Source: Bombus terrestris (taxonomy: Eukaryota; Arthropoda; Insecta; Hymenoptera; Apidae). Taken from it: 64,000 nt of DNA. The position numbers and the translations under genes were made by a program. The notes under the pieces were generated by a model. That model ran no database searches. It had not been told where the DNA came from and worked only from the letters and a program-made list of their open reading frames with translations. Below are positions 39,001 through 50,865 of this stretch, one piece after another (position 1 is the stretch's first letter; each line of letters starts with the position of its first letter). The DNA is taken from the NCBI RefSeq assembly GCF_910591885.1, contig NC_063272.1, positions 12,846,364 through 12,910,363 on the forward strand, written 5' to 3'.

Positions 39001-42000
39001 GCATTGTTCTCTGAACAAACAAAAGAACACACACGTATATTAGACATTTGTATTAAAAGAATTTAGTAAAAAAAATAGATATATGTGGTATATAATGTTG
39101 TATACATTGGGAATATTTTGGTTATATTAGATATGTTAGTTTTTAAAAAATATTTTTATGAATTAACTATCTACCTACAATTTAATATTTCCATATAAAT
39201 TAATGTGATAGTGGCAATATTTATATTATACCAATTTAATGATCACCTTCGATTTAAGTCGCTATAACGAATATCGAGGACATGCGTTCCATATCGATGC
39301 TACGACAATCATTATTTTCATAAAAATGTTATATAAACTTATGATTTACTATTACGTGAACAGGGCACGGTCTTCAAGTTGTATATTCACAATTGATCCA
39401 ACTAACAATTTTGCAAATATCATATCTTATTGTTTGATTATTTATATTGTTACTATTAAATATACAGTATAAGAACATATGTTAAAAAAGATGATGATAC
39501 TTAGTGGCAGAAATATTTATTTTTAACATAAATTGTTTCAAGAGTTACTTTGATCATCTTTCTTTTTTTTTTTCTAAAAATGTTAGAACACAATTATACA
39601 CGATTTATCACAAACTGGAGTATTTTTTAAAATATTAATTAACCTACGATTTACGTTCGAGAATTTTGGACCGAAAACGTAAACAAGCTCGCGCTTGCTG
39701 TACGTACTACGTACTATGGGCTGTGCCCGTAATATTTACGTTTGGCCCGATCATCGTACTACGGGCTATGCCCATAGTTGTAGGTTAAGGGGTTAAGAAG
39801 AGAAAGTTATAGAAAGGAGAAAATCTTTTCTTTATTTTCACGAGAAAGATATTTACAAAAGCTTAGAGCTTTAAAACAAAATCTTCTAGATAAATACACA
39901 TTCTATATACAGTTTCATTTATTTACGTCGACCTTCGAAAAAAAAAAAGAAAATATATATATTTGTATCGTTTCTCCACTTAGCCCTCCAATTAAAGTCG
40001 ATATTGTGTAAGGTGAAATTTATCGTACACAGAGCGGAATATCGCCAAACAGAATTCTTGACATTCTACCGGGTCGTTTTTAATTACCATTAGCACAATC
40101 AAGATAGTGACACCAGCAATTGATGGTAAATGCACAGTAAATGAAGTCCATTAAATTTGTCTTTACGAAAGGTCGACATAACTTTAGCTGTAAAAGTATC
40201 TTCAGATAACACTGAACGACAACTAGTACATTACATGTTTTATAAAAATTGTTAATCGCAAGAAAAGGGAATTTTTATCCTGTTAAATAGTATGCTTCAG
40301 TACGATTTATTCAACTCTATGTTTAATATAAAATAATCGAAGGTAAATAAAGTAGATCAGACGCAGAAAATGATTTGAAACAATTTTTTGATAATTTAAT
40401 TGACGTACACGAATCACGTTTTTCAATTTTTCTGGATAGAAATACGCGAATCAATAAAGTCACGTTGCGCGCAATTTAGCTTATGATAAATATAGTAAAT
40501 AACAAACAGACTGTCGAAAATAATTGTAAGATCTCGTGCTTGGGAAACGAGCCAAATACCAGAAAGGAGGACAGCTGTATACTTAACCTGCATACAGTTT
40601 TGCTAAATAGTTAGTACTATTATTAAGTATGTTGACATCTGATATATGTATATAGGTACTGTGAATAATTCTCTAAATTAGTTATGATATTTGTCTAAAT
40701 TTCTTATCCCACCTATATAGCATATATTTATCGATCAATGATCGTATCAATACTGTCAGCCTAAAATTAAATTAATTCTATCGAATATCACAAAGAAGCG
40801 ACTCTATATTATATCTAACAATTTTGAAGTCGAACATTCCTTTAACGTGGCAAATTTATCTCTTTACGCATTGATTAGGATATTTGTTTAAAACTCCCTC
40901 GTCTTTCTTTGAATCTTTAAGATACTAACTTTGGGCGTTGGTCGTTGCTACTACGATGGCGTATGCTTTTCCATTCGCATAACAATAAATTCCGTTCGCT
41001 TGTGCTTTTTCATCCTTTGGAGATCTGAAGACAAATCGAAAACACGTATCCGCTTTCTGTTCATTGTGTAAAAGCCCACTTCGCAAATAGCTAATTTCAA
41101 GTACGAACAATCCAACTATGTTAACATTTCTATATTAGATCATCTCTTAACCGCTTGATAATAATGGTAAGTCACGTTGCAAAGCTCGTGGAAACAGTAA
41201 GATCTATATCTGTTATAATCTTCTACGAAAATATGTACGTACATCGTTATCCGTTCTTCGTACACTCGCATTAATTAATAGGCAATTCGTTAAGATAACA
41301 CCAACGATCGCCAGTTGACGAAAAATTATTGACAAAGAAGATTTCAGAGAATTCATGATCATTCTGTTACGGGGAATTCCAAGCCGCGAAAGCAATTCTA
41401 ATTAAATTTCTGTTAAACATCTTATTCAATATCGGTAAATAGATCGAGCGTTGGTGTTTTGATAAAGGAGAAAAGTTATACGAAGAAATATGGCTTTGTT
41501 CAAATATTTGTCAGCAATCAGCCAGCTTAGAAATCGAATCAATGAAGTGACGCAAATCGATCGATTGCTAATATAAACGGCAGATAAAATGATAATGAAA
41601 AGGAGTAATTATATTCTAACATTTTCTCTATCGTACAGCTGTGGCATATTCAAATACGACGGATATGTCTGCAGACCCCCTGTACTTTTTGATAAATACG
41701 TGAACAAACAGCAGGTTTGGATCGAAATTACATCAACAAAGGTTGAAGGAAGTAATTATTGTGACTTCAACAATAATTACTCTGATGTTGTTTCGCTTGA
41801 TTATACCGCTATACAGAAACATGACTTTTATGCAGCGAATACGAAACGAAACCAATTTGATTTGTCGTAAATAGATACAGTATCGTTGGCCATAACTATT
41901 ATTAGTCGTGAATTTGTTAGAAAAATCGGGCAAATTTTACCTTATTTTAGCGTTTTACATTTACAATGCGTATGCCAATGTAGTAGCAGATTTATAAGAA

Positions 42001-44431
42001 AATAACTGAAAATTAGAAGCAGTAGACAGCATCCAATTTTTACCGGATATCAATAATCGTAATTGTCCTAACACTTGTAATAAGCGTAAATGAAAAATCA
42101 TACACTCAAGGAAAATGAACAACTTTAATTATTGTTAAATAGAAAATGATCGCTACTTTGGGGGGGGGGGGGAGGGGAGCGAAACAATAGGATTGAAGTA
42201 GAAGCATTGTGCTAGAAATTTGAAATCCGTCTGTGACACAACTTGTTAAATATTTCGTATACGTATAACGTTTTGTTTTTTTTTTCAATAATCTCGATTC
42301 GATTTCAGAGAATAGTTTAGTACAATGGAGAACAAAATTTCTTCTTTATCAAATTCAAGCTCCTTTGAAAGACACGTAGTTCGGTTAAAGAATCTCTGGC
42401 TAAGAGGATATCGAATCTTTCACAACTCATTCTTTGCATTTTTAAACGATAAAAATTAAGCGAAATACATAATTATCCAAGTAATTTAACAAAATGATGA
42501 ACTTTTAAAAAATGATGAACCTTGATGATGTACAGTATAATTTATGTATGCAATAGTTAGAAAAGTTTCACGATTTTGATAACGTTCAATCGTGCGTCTT
42601 TTCATCAACAATACCTGTCATTGACGTAAGAAAGCATAGTCGATCAATGACGTAGGTAACCCTGGTATCGTATAATACGATACATTAAAGTATAATATTT
42701 GATTGTGGAATTTAATTTATTCCACGTAAATTTGTTTTCGTGGTCGGAATTGTTTTAACTGCGGATTGTCATTTTACTGTTTGGTAACAATACAGAAGAA
42801 CAAACGATGACGCAAAAGGGCATTACGCTCTCAAAAATAACGTTCACGCGTATTTTTCACTAATATTGACAAACTCGCTGAAATGCAACATTTTCGATCG
42901 TTTACGAGAGACGTTTGGCAATTTCGAATGTTTTAAGTAAATCAGGTCAATCAAAAATTTGTCCTTTGTCATTTAAAACAGAACTGACAATCATAAGCTT
43001 TTTAATAATGCAATATTATAGTAATTATTTCATAATAATTGCGCAATTTTTCAAACAGCCTTATCGATTATCAATACACTATGACATTTGATGTTTATCG
43101 ACGTTTTAAATATTTCACAATCAAAATAATAAACTCGGACAGAACTTTTGCTTTGTAAATATAATTTATTGGTAAATATCTTTGTATTTGGAGTTTTCCA
43201 TCTTATCGAATTTGAACGTAACATTCGAAATCATTTTTATACCTCCTATACCTGCAAAGAGCCTGTTGCCAATATGTTGTTTCTTTTGTAGTCATAAAAT
43301 TGTTCTAAGTAATCTTTTCGTAGCACTGCAAACTGTTTTAACGAGATATTAATAAAAATAATAATATTACATAAAAATGGTGAAGTAGATTTAATATTAA
43401 ATTTTAACTCTTGAAATAATTATCCTTCGAAGCAATGGCTATATCTACTTTTTGTTTTCATTCTGATATTTCCTATTATTATGAGCTTGCTGGCGTAGTA
43501 CCAGTGGCATATATAAACGATTCTTCGGATCCGATTAAAATCTAATTAATCTTAAAATATCACAGCTATGGTTATACGTTGAAAGAAAAAAAGCCGGGAA
43601 GATGAATTGTTTAAAAATTATTTTTAGCATACGCATATTACCTCTGCTTAATATTTATGCTAAACTATTTTAATCCCACGTTATTAAAATTCTATATTAC
43701 GATAGCCTCCTCACAAGTGATTTATCTCGCACGTGAGAATCTCTTTTACTATGTAGAACGATCACAATAATAATAACCATCATAAAATCACGCAGGAAGG
43801 AAATCGAAGAAGTCAACATTTATTTAATCGTACTACTAAATAATCTGCAAATGAGCATTGCTACTTTCACTGCACATACTGTACATAAAAACTCAATAAA
43901 CTCAATAAGAGAATGATCGGACGATTTTAAACGTAAATCATTTTTAATAAAAAGAAAATCCAAACAACGTTGAAGAAATTTAAAAGAATGATAAATTATT
44001 TAAAAATTCACACATCAAATGTTCACCGAATTGTTTAGATAAATCATACCCTGGACATCGCTATATTTATTATATCTCCTTTCAATCACTTTCATAATTA
44101 TAAATTACTCAAATCTCCGTCCAAAAATCACCTTGTATAAACTGCAATATACACGCGCAAATGATACTATATTTTATAATATTAAAAAATTAAGATGACG
44201 AAATAACAAATTATCGTATTAACTATATCCTATCAAATCACTGAATAATACTCTATCAAAAATCATTGTCAACGAACGTATCTCAACATCGTTCCCATAA
44301 AGTTAAAGAAGAGTAAAAAAAAAAAAAAAATAATAAATAAAATGGCCTATCTTAATAGAAAATGGAAACAGAAAAATTGGTAAGAGATACTTACCCACTA
44401 TATAGGACAAGGAGGCAACCTGATTAACCAT
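33023..44431 (-). CDS. SV2/SVOP-like major facilitator superfamily transporter, complete, 10 exons, 536 aa
   Basis: A twelve-helix MFS membrane transporter related to synaptic vesicle glycoprotein 2 and SVOP; its substrate is unknown. Exons in coding order: 44431-44395, 39010-38954, 38603-38442, 37223-37061, 36716-36595, 36327-36089, 34757-34573, 34074-33761, 33468-33181, 33066-33023. All junctions are GT-AG and all phases fit, giving 1611 nt with one stop. Landmarks: DFEKAIKLCGYGKFHYGF before helix 1; MFS motif GVFADAYGRR (about 95-104); YTYLGEFHAAKHR after helix 4; RYPESPKFL (about 223-231) after helix 6; a luminal loop with sequons near N346, N369, N373 and N380; and a second motif GYLANRVGRR. 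These fit SV2-like proteins, whose loop between helices 7 and 8 is large and glycosylated, though this loop is shorter than in vertebrate SV2. The start is the ATG in the small first exon, whose single leftover base completes the next codon. It could also be annotated as an organic cation transporter-like or SVOP protein. Confidence 0.9.
34820..35767. mobile_element. TIR DNA transposon (about 948 bp) inside an intron of the SV2-like gene
   Basis: The ends are inverted repeats of about 75 bases: the left end from 34820 reads (CA)TGGGCGTTCGGCTACAGG and the right end, inverted, reads CAGGGTGTTCGGGTGCAGG. Both continue into GTGTCAGGAAATT and later CTTGAAGCTGAAATAA. TA flanks both sides (34818-34819 and 35768-35769). 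The element lies between transporter exons 36327-36089 and 34757-34573. No transposase motif was recognised. Its interior holds exon-like open segments on the minus strand (see separate entry). Confidence 0.75.
35058..35251 (-). other. Exon-like open frame inside the TIR element, function unknown
   Basis: On the minus strand an open segment runs from a TTTAG acceptor-like site near 35253 to a good donor-like site (GAG|GTAAGC) near 35065. It encodes about 60 aa with three cysteines and an NIT sequon, including TYICYDAADGNSAKARCLY and VKISEYDGLLYDLYE. Without splicing the frame runs on to 35002. Its phase does not fit the transporter exons on either side (which join phase 0 to phase 0), so it is not an ordinary exon of that gene. 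A second short open segment lies upstream on the same strand (about 35460-35545), after a CTGTAG. Together they could be a captured host gene fragment or chance. I do not recognise the protein. Confidence 0.3.
39639..39788. mobile_element. Short piggyBac-like MITE bounded by TTAA
   Basis: A 150-base segment starts TTAACCTAC and ends GTAGGTTAA, which gives TTAA at each end with a short CCTAC inverted repeat. Inside are two copies of a CGTACTA[T/C]GGGCT[G/A]TGCCC motif, itself partly palindromic. TTAA target sites and short TIRs are typical of piggyBac-family elements. It lies in the first intron of the SV2-like gene. No transposase is present. Confidence 0.55.
42160..42177 (+). repeat. Poly(G) run (13 G, then A, then 4 G)
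   Basis: An uninterrupted run of 13 G followed by A and GGGG, in AT-rich intron DNA of the SV2-like gene. On the minus strand (the sense strand of that gene) it is a C run. It could form a G-quadruplex on the plus strand. Confidence 0.8.
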
Positions 44432-45000
44432 AGCGATTAAGCTTGCAACGGCTAGAACACTAGTCTTCTTTCTTGTCAAACAGCGAGCAAAGACTGCCGT
44501 TGAAAGCAGGCAGAATCTTATGTGTTACCCTCTGTAGCGCGGATGGAAAACGTTCGCGCGATCCACGGCCGCGTCTCTTTAAATATTGTCATGCGCTTGT
44601 AGGATCGGCCAGGGTCGAATCCCCGCGCGATTCGCCAAACGAAAAATCGTCTCCCCTACCTTTCGTGCTGGTGAACCTCCACGTGCAAAACTGATTTTCC
44701 ATTTGTTGTATCGCCTGTTCGCATCGCCAGTGACGCACGTTGCGTTTCGAGATTTCGGCGACGAAACTCTTCGTGTATACGCAATTGGCGATCGTTTGTC
44801 AAAATGCATAAGCGTAAAAAGTGATTTAACTTTCAAGGAAATTATATTAGCGATACAAAGTATCCATCTTTTCTCACTAGCGAATCAATCTTCATTCTCA
44901 TGTTCATGCAAATTTGCGACTAATGGTACGTTACTCAAATTTAAACGAAATCCATTAAATAATAAATAGAATTTAAAATTTATTTTATTTGTAATTCGTT
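44432..45000 (-). promoter_or_regulatory. Probable 5' UTR and promoter region of the SV2-like gene
   Basis: A GC-richer island of about 400-500 bases immediately upstream of the transporter start codon, in otherwise AT-rich DNA. Open frames on both strands here (for example 44586-44969) look like chance frames in GC-rich sequence. No TATA box or defined initiator could be assigned. Confidence 0.4.
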
Positions 45001-47812
45001 TGATAATTATCGCTTCAGAGAACAAGTAAATGATAGCAATTAGGTTTGTACGAGTTTTAGCTTTACGGAGCTTTGGGATATGTATAAATGCCACGGTAAA
45101 AGTTGCGGTATTTAGTTCGCTTCAGAATTAGAAACTATATGTCGATTAACAGGTGTTTATCTCGTTCAAATACATACTTCAGAATTACGTATATATAATT
45201 AGAATTTTCTTCATAACTGTAATTACGTAATTTGAGTTACTACTCAGGACTTAAAGACTCTTGTGCGAAAGTTAAACAATGTCGATATCGTAGAACGAAG
45301 AATAAATATTAATAATAGTACATAATAAAAATGTTCTTTGTTGCATTATTACAATTACAATTACGTTAGTATATCATAATTTTACAAGTGATACATAGTT
45401 GTTATATTAGCGTTAAATTTAAATTAGTGTGTAATGTTAGACTAATATAACATAATGTGTGCATATAATATAAAAGTAGTAAGATATTAATATTCAGCAA
45501 TTTAATATTGGTATAATTCGATACATTTAACGAAAACAATTTATCAATTACATTGCAACGGGTAAAAAAATATGTGATATTGTATAATACTTTTTTTCGC
45601 CATTCCAACGAATTGCGGTTTTCCTGGCAAATTTTTTATGCAGCGAACTAATCCCCCTAACTTGTCAAAAAATTCCAAGTCTTTCGATCCAATTTTAAGG
45701 AAATTATTCAGTTTCAGAGGCTGTTGCGACAGTTTTAGAAGTCACCGTACTTACATACCACATTTCCAGTGCATAGCATCGCATGTTTGTTCGTCATCTT
45801 ACGCGTCGGCCTTTCTTTAATTTTGTAAATTGAAAATTGCAAAATCATCATACAAATCGTTTAAAACATCTGGAAAATTGTCATCCGAATAAATTTACTG
45901 TTTGCGATAATGGACAAAGAGAAACCCGGAAGAAATATTGTAGGATCACGTAGTAACGAGAACGATTCTCTACAATCGTTACGAGAAATTTTCAACATGT
46001 ACACAACTAATATAAAGCTAAAAAGGTGGTAAGAAGTGATCTTTACCATTTTCTTTGGGATTTCGAACAACAGAAATTTTTTCCAGAAATTTAATCCTTC
46101 TAACTACTCAGAACGATTCAAGACGTTCGATCAAATTTAAAAGCAGATATTCTGCTTTAAAGAACGTGCTAATACTTATGTTCCCAATTGTATATTAATA
46201 CGTATGTATAATTATAATTATAATTGAAAGTCGACATGTAAAACCGATTCTGAGATAAGATTTCCAATTTTGATTGGCATCAGCAATTACATATGTCCTT
46301 TAACACAAATGTGAAGATTGATAATAATGTTTGTGTTGGGTGCGGTTGTGTTGGGTTGGGTTTGCGATTAGAAATGAATCAATATAAGTAGGTACTGTTT
46401 TACTGTCGCGCCTTCACTATGATGGAATATGTCAGTAAGAAAGCGAAAAAGATGACATATTCTTTAAGTATTATTTTTATCATGAATACTACAAATATAT
46501 TAATCCACGATGGAATAAACTGCAACTAATACGTATTTAAATATTGATTATAAGTAGAAGTGCCTTCATTATCTCATAATTATTCTAATCAATGATTATA
46601 TGATTTCAAAGATTTAATAAATTAAATATCTCTGAAATTAAAAATAATCAATATTTAATCAAGAAATGGGTATCAAATAAGACATTTTCAAAAAATATTT
46701 AAATCTTATTATAATTAAACATCACTTATTTCTCCGCTTTATTTTTTGTATAATTTTTATAACTTATCATGATAAGATCATCAAAATATCATAATTGGTG
46801 AAAAGAGTGATATATTTTGATATATACTTTTTGTGTTTAAATTATATATGAAAGAATAAATTAATATGTAAAGAAGAACGAATCTGGGATGTCTCGCTAA
46901 ATTTATTAATGGTGAAGTTTTAATAAACTTTTAATAAAGTGAGATTATATAAAATGAATATTATATTTATGTAGTAGATATATTTCCGTATGTATATAAT
47001 ATTTGATACTACTAGTAATGTTTCAATTTGGCGCAAATGGCCTAGTGGAAAGTTCAGTTATAGTAGATGTTTCCTCTTCCTTCTAACCTAAGTACTTGTT
47101 GTATTTACGTAATTAAAAATTTGTTGTAATTACGTAATTAAAAATTTTAGTGAAAAAGGAAGAAAAACACTATATATTCTTATATAGACCGAAATATGAA
47201 ATTAGACAAGACATATTTTTTAATGTAATGTAATGAATTTTATTAAAATATCTGAATGAAACTTATAATAAATTTCTAGTAATATAATTTAAAGCAGAAA
47301 GATACAGGAGATTATTTAATTCAAAGAGAAAAAACCTATGAAAGTTGAAAATAATTCTTTTGATAACATCAAGTAATACAAAATTCATATATATAATAAA
47401 GTTATTATAATATATTATTATAATATATATATTAGAATAAGTTAGAGTAGCGCATGTTTCTTAACTTAACTGCACCAATAGAATTAAATTATGTAATAAA
47501 TTGTATTTTTTCTGTCCTTGAATATAGAAGTGCCAATCGACGCTATAGAGTTCTTTTATCTATGGTTAAGACTACGGTGAACAAGAACCTAACCTCATTA
47601 TGAGTTTCTTGATTTTTACAATTTAAAAAGTGTAATATAATAATCTTAGTTTCTTCTTAAAGTATTCTTTTGCAAATAAAGTAGGTGTGACATTTACACT
47701 TCGCTAATAACAATCTTTAAATAAAATTAATAGGTATATGTTAATTCATACTATTTATCTCAATGTTTTTATTCTTTATAATTATATGAATTAATATTGC
47801 AGTGTTACAAAA
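45001..47812. other. Intergenic DNA between divergent SV2-like and FASTKD genes
   Basis: No coding exon is supported. Near 46330 there is a GTTGGG-rich stretch, and near 47590 an AACCTAACCTC motif of a kind seen near insect promoters. A 17-base unit containing TTACGTAATTAAAAATTTG is tandemly duplicated at about 47105-47147. A splice acceptor-like TATTGCAG ends at about 47802, just before the FASTKD start codon, suggesting a spliced 5' UTR. Confidence 0.45.
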
Positions 47813-50164
47813 ATGCTGCAATTTAATACAGCAGTTTTTACAATAGCAACCAGGTTTACTTCTCGATTTTTATGGCGATTAAATGCATCATTAAGTACAA
47901 ATACAGCAACAGTAGTCTCTGAGTCTAAGACTGCTGTTAAGGTAAAGTTTTATGTTTTTTTAATAAAACTATAATTACACACTTATTTTATATTTGAGAA
48001 ATAATATCATATTTTACTAAAGTAAAATAAGTGTTGATTTGTTAAAGCCTGATGACCAAATAAAGGAAATGATATCAAATATAAAGATAAATGATAAACA
48101 AGACTTGACATTTAATGAATTAAAAATAAAATTGTGTAAAAATTTAAATATAAAACCAATAATTAGTGAAAAATTTCAAAAAGCACAAACTATACAAGAA
48201 ATACTAGAAGCTGTGAAAACATCTTTTATGTCTCATGATGATATTTTGTATATTCTCAAAACTATTTCGATTTGGGTAAATGATAATAAGAAAAGTAATT
48301 CAAGTACTGAAATAAATGAAAGTTCTGCACAAAAACAAACAAAGGTTAACAACACAACATCTGAAAATTTTCTGAATAATACTGAAGATTATATTTCTCA
48401 GTACTATGATCTTTCAACGTCTGCAATGATCAAGGTAAAAAGGTAAATTAACTTTTCTTTAATTTTATTTCATATATATATGTATATATATTTGTGATTT
48501 GACGTAGAATGTAGATCAATTAGCACAAGCAGGAGACAGAAACGTGAAACTTTTAAATTATTTCTTTACAACTATTACTGAATATCATGAATTACTGAAT
48601 ACAAAAGCATGTTCAAATCTAATGTTTAATATGAGCAGTTTGAATTACTCTGATGAGGTAAGGCCAAAAATAATATTTACTTTAAGATGAAAATTAATAA
48701 TCAAAAGATATATAAAAACAGACTAAAATTTATTTTAGAGATTACTTAAAAAAATTTGTAAAGATTTCATAAAGAGTAAAAATATTTCTGGTACAACTAG
48801 TGTTCAAACAGTAGTATCTTTGTTAAAATCTATGGCATTTATCAGATATAAAAATAATGTATTTTTAAATCAGATATGTGAAGACATTATTAAATCCAAA
48901 ATAAAATATAGCGACACACAAATTACAAACATTTTACAATCATTTGCATCATTAGGTTATCATTCTCAATATGTAAATGACATCATAAAGGTATGTACCA
49001 CAAGAAACCTTAAGACAGTTATATTTATTTATTGCTTTGAATTTTCACTCATTTGAATGAATACATTTTTCAACCAAAAGAGGTTTAAACGCACTAAAAT
49101 ATAATCTTATAATTAGGAATATATCCCAAATATGAAGATTGAGAAATTTGAATACCTTACCAAATTAAATCTTGTATGGTGCTTTGCTGTATTCAAAACA
49201 TTGCAAAACATGCATGCTGAAACTGTATTAGATGACAAATTTATTTCAGAAATATTGTTCTTTGGTTAGTATTTATGATTAGAATAAAGGATTTATTTTA
49301 CATTGATAATAAATTGATGTTTAATATTTATTATATAGATGAAGAAAAAAACAAAAAATTATCCGCTCAGTTAAAATTATTAAATATCAATGGATATGCA
49401 CAATATGCACTCGAGGACTATTCCGGTAAGGTAGAATGTATATTTGATATTCAAAAAGATATAAGTTAATTTACATATATTTTAACCAATATGTTTAGGA
49501 CCTTTTCTGAATAACAATATAGTACCACATGTAGTAAACAAACGTTCAAAACAAAAAATAGCGTATGTTGAAGCACTGAGAGTCACATTAAAAAATATGT
49601 TGCCGTCTATGTCTTATTGCAATATGGATATAAATACCAACATGGGGTTTCTATTAGGTATTTAAAAAAATATTTCATGATGTATGTTCATTACAAATTA
49701 ATATATATTAACGAATTATTATTAATATATATATTAAGTATAATATTATACTTAAATAACATTATAGATGCTGAAGTATATATGGATCACAACTGTAATT
49801 TTGTTAGTGTAAACAGTACGAATAATAATAGTATAAATTTCACTAAGTAAGTATGAAAAGGAAATTGAAATAATATGTAAATGTAAATTTCAATATAATA
49901 GTATATTTAAGAATCATAAACTAAATGACATAATCCATTTTCAGGATAGCTCTATTATTAGTTGATTATTATGACGTGTGTCTAGGAGATACAGATTATC
50001 AAGGATTGATTAAATTGTACAGTCATTTATTGGAATGTAGAAATTATAAAGTATTAATTATACCTTACCAACATTTTGGTATAGAAGATAAAACTGAAAA
50101 GCGTATAAGTTACTTAAGACATCAGCTGCTCCGAATAATTCGGCAAAAACCGGATAATAATTAA
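47813..50164 (+). CDS. FAST kinase domain-containing mitochondrial protein with RAP domain, complete, 9 exons, 536 aa
   Basis: FASTKD proteins act in mitochondrial RNA stability, processing and translation. Exons: 47813-47941, 48048-48434, 48508-48657, 48739-48990, 49117-49264, 49339-49425, 49499-49657, 49768-49846, 49945-50164. All junctions are GT-AG and in phase (1611 nt). The N-terminus (MLQFNTAVFTIATRFTSRFL) has arginines and no acidic residue for about 35 aa, typical of a mitochondrial presequence. A low-complexity Asn/Ser/Lys linker at about 140-160 precedes helical repeats of FAST_1/FAST_2 character, for example NVDQLAQAGDRN and ITNILQSFASLGYHS. The last exon carries a RAP-type domain (about 465-525): IALLLVDYYDVCLGD, then GLIKLYSHLLECRNYKVLII and a hydrophobic/basic end. 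Length and layout suggest the FASTKD4/TBRG4 group, but other FASTKD members cannot be excluded. The gene has very short introns and is AT-rich. Confidence 0.85.
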
Positions 50165-50194
50165 ATATGATTTCATATTGTATGATATTTGATA

Positions 50195-50200
50195 AATAAA
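50195..50200 (+). terminator. Polyadenylation signal candidate of the FASTKD gene
   Basis: An AATAAA hexamer 31 bases after the TAA stop, followed by an A-rich stretch. This is plausible as the cleavage signal of the FASTKD transcript. Confidence 0.5.
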
Positions 50201-50865
50201 AAAATTATAGGATGTGATCATGCTTATAGTTTACGTTACTTTTATTAATATTACTTATTATTTCGTTATTTATTAATTTGATTAATTATTTATCTATTTC
50301 CTCGATTTCAAATTTTTTTGGTATAGAAATTATGTAATATAATGTATATATTTTTAAAATATATACATATATACATGTAAAAGTAACAAATGTTTGTTTC
50401 AGAAATACTAAAAATTTATACTAGATATTTATTTAATTAACATATTATATTTCTTTTGTATAAATAAAATATATTAATTAAACTTTGATTAATATTTTTC
50501 ATTATTAACTGTATAATTGTTTAAATATTATATTAAAATCGTATGAGTTACTTCACTACTAATTTATACGTATTATTTCTTGCTTTATTTATATCAATAT
50601 GATTTTAATATATGTTATCTCCTCTATATGATATCTTGCATAGTTTTATAATAAATATTTTCTTTCTCGACAAATTCAAATTACACATGATTATGACGTA
50701 TTTCCTTCGTTCATATCAACGCCATCTAGTAAAAACTTGTGATTAAATGTGCACGAATTACACATACCAAAATTGGAAATTGGAGTAGACTTTGTATTGT
50801 GATTTATCGAAAAGTGCTGTGAATTCTTTTAGAATTGTTTTGTTAAAAAGCGAACTTATTTCAAA
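50201..50865 (+). promoter_or_regulatory. Compact intergenic region, FASTKD 3' end to AP-1 sigma 5' end
   Basis: About 0.7 kb separates the two coding regions on the same strand. The last 200 bases before the AP-1 sigma start include an AACGCCATCTAGT motif (about 50719-50731), of a type often seen near insect promoters. The AP-1 sigma transcription start is therefore probably within this interval; this is inference from position and motif. Confidence 0.4.

Noticed and set aside
40925..41110. Possible extra exon of the SV2-like gene in its first intron
   Set aside because: A CAG acceptor near 41030 and a GTTAGT donor near 40930 exist, but inserting it from the first exon's phase hits a stop, while joining 44395 directly to 39010 is in phase.
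44605..44635. tRNA T-arm-like GGGTCGAATCCCC
   Set aside because: The T-loop lacks the TTC start, and no acceptor stem or anticodon arm could be folded around it.
44579..44969. Overlapping open frames on both strands upstream of the transporter
   Set aside because: Chance frames in the GC-rich promoter island; no family resemblance.
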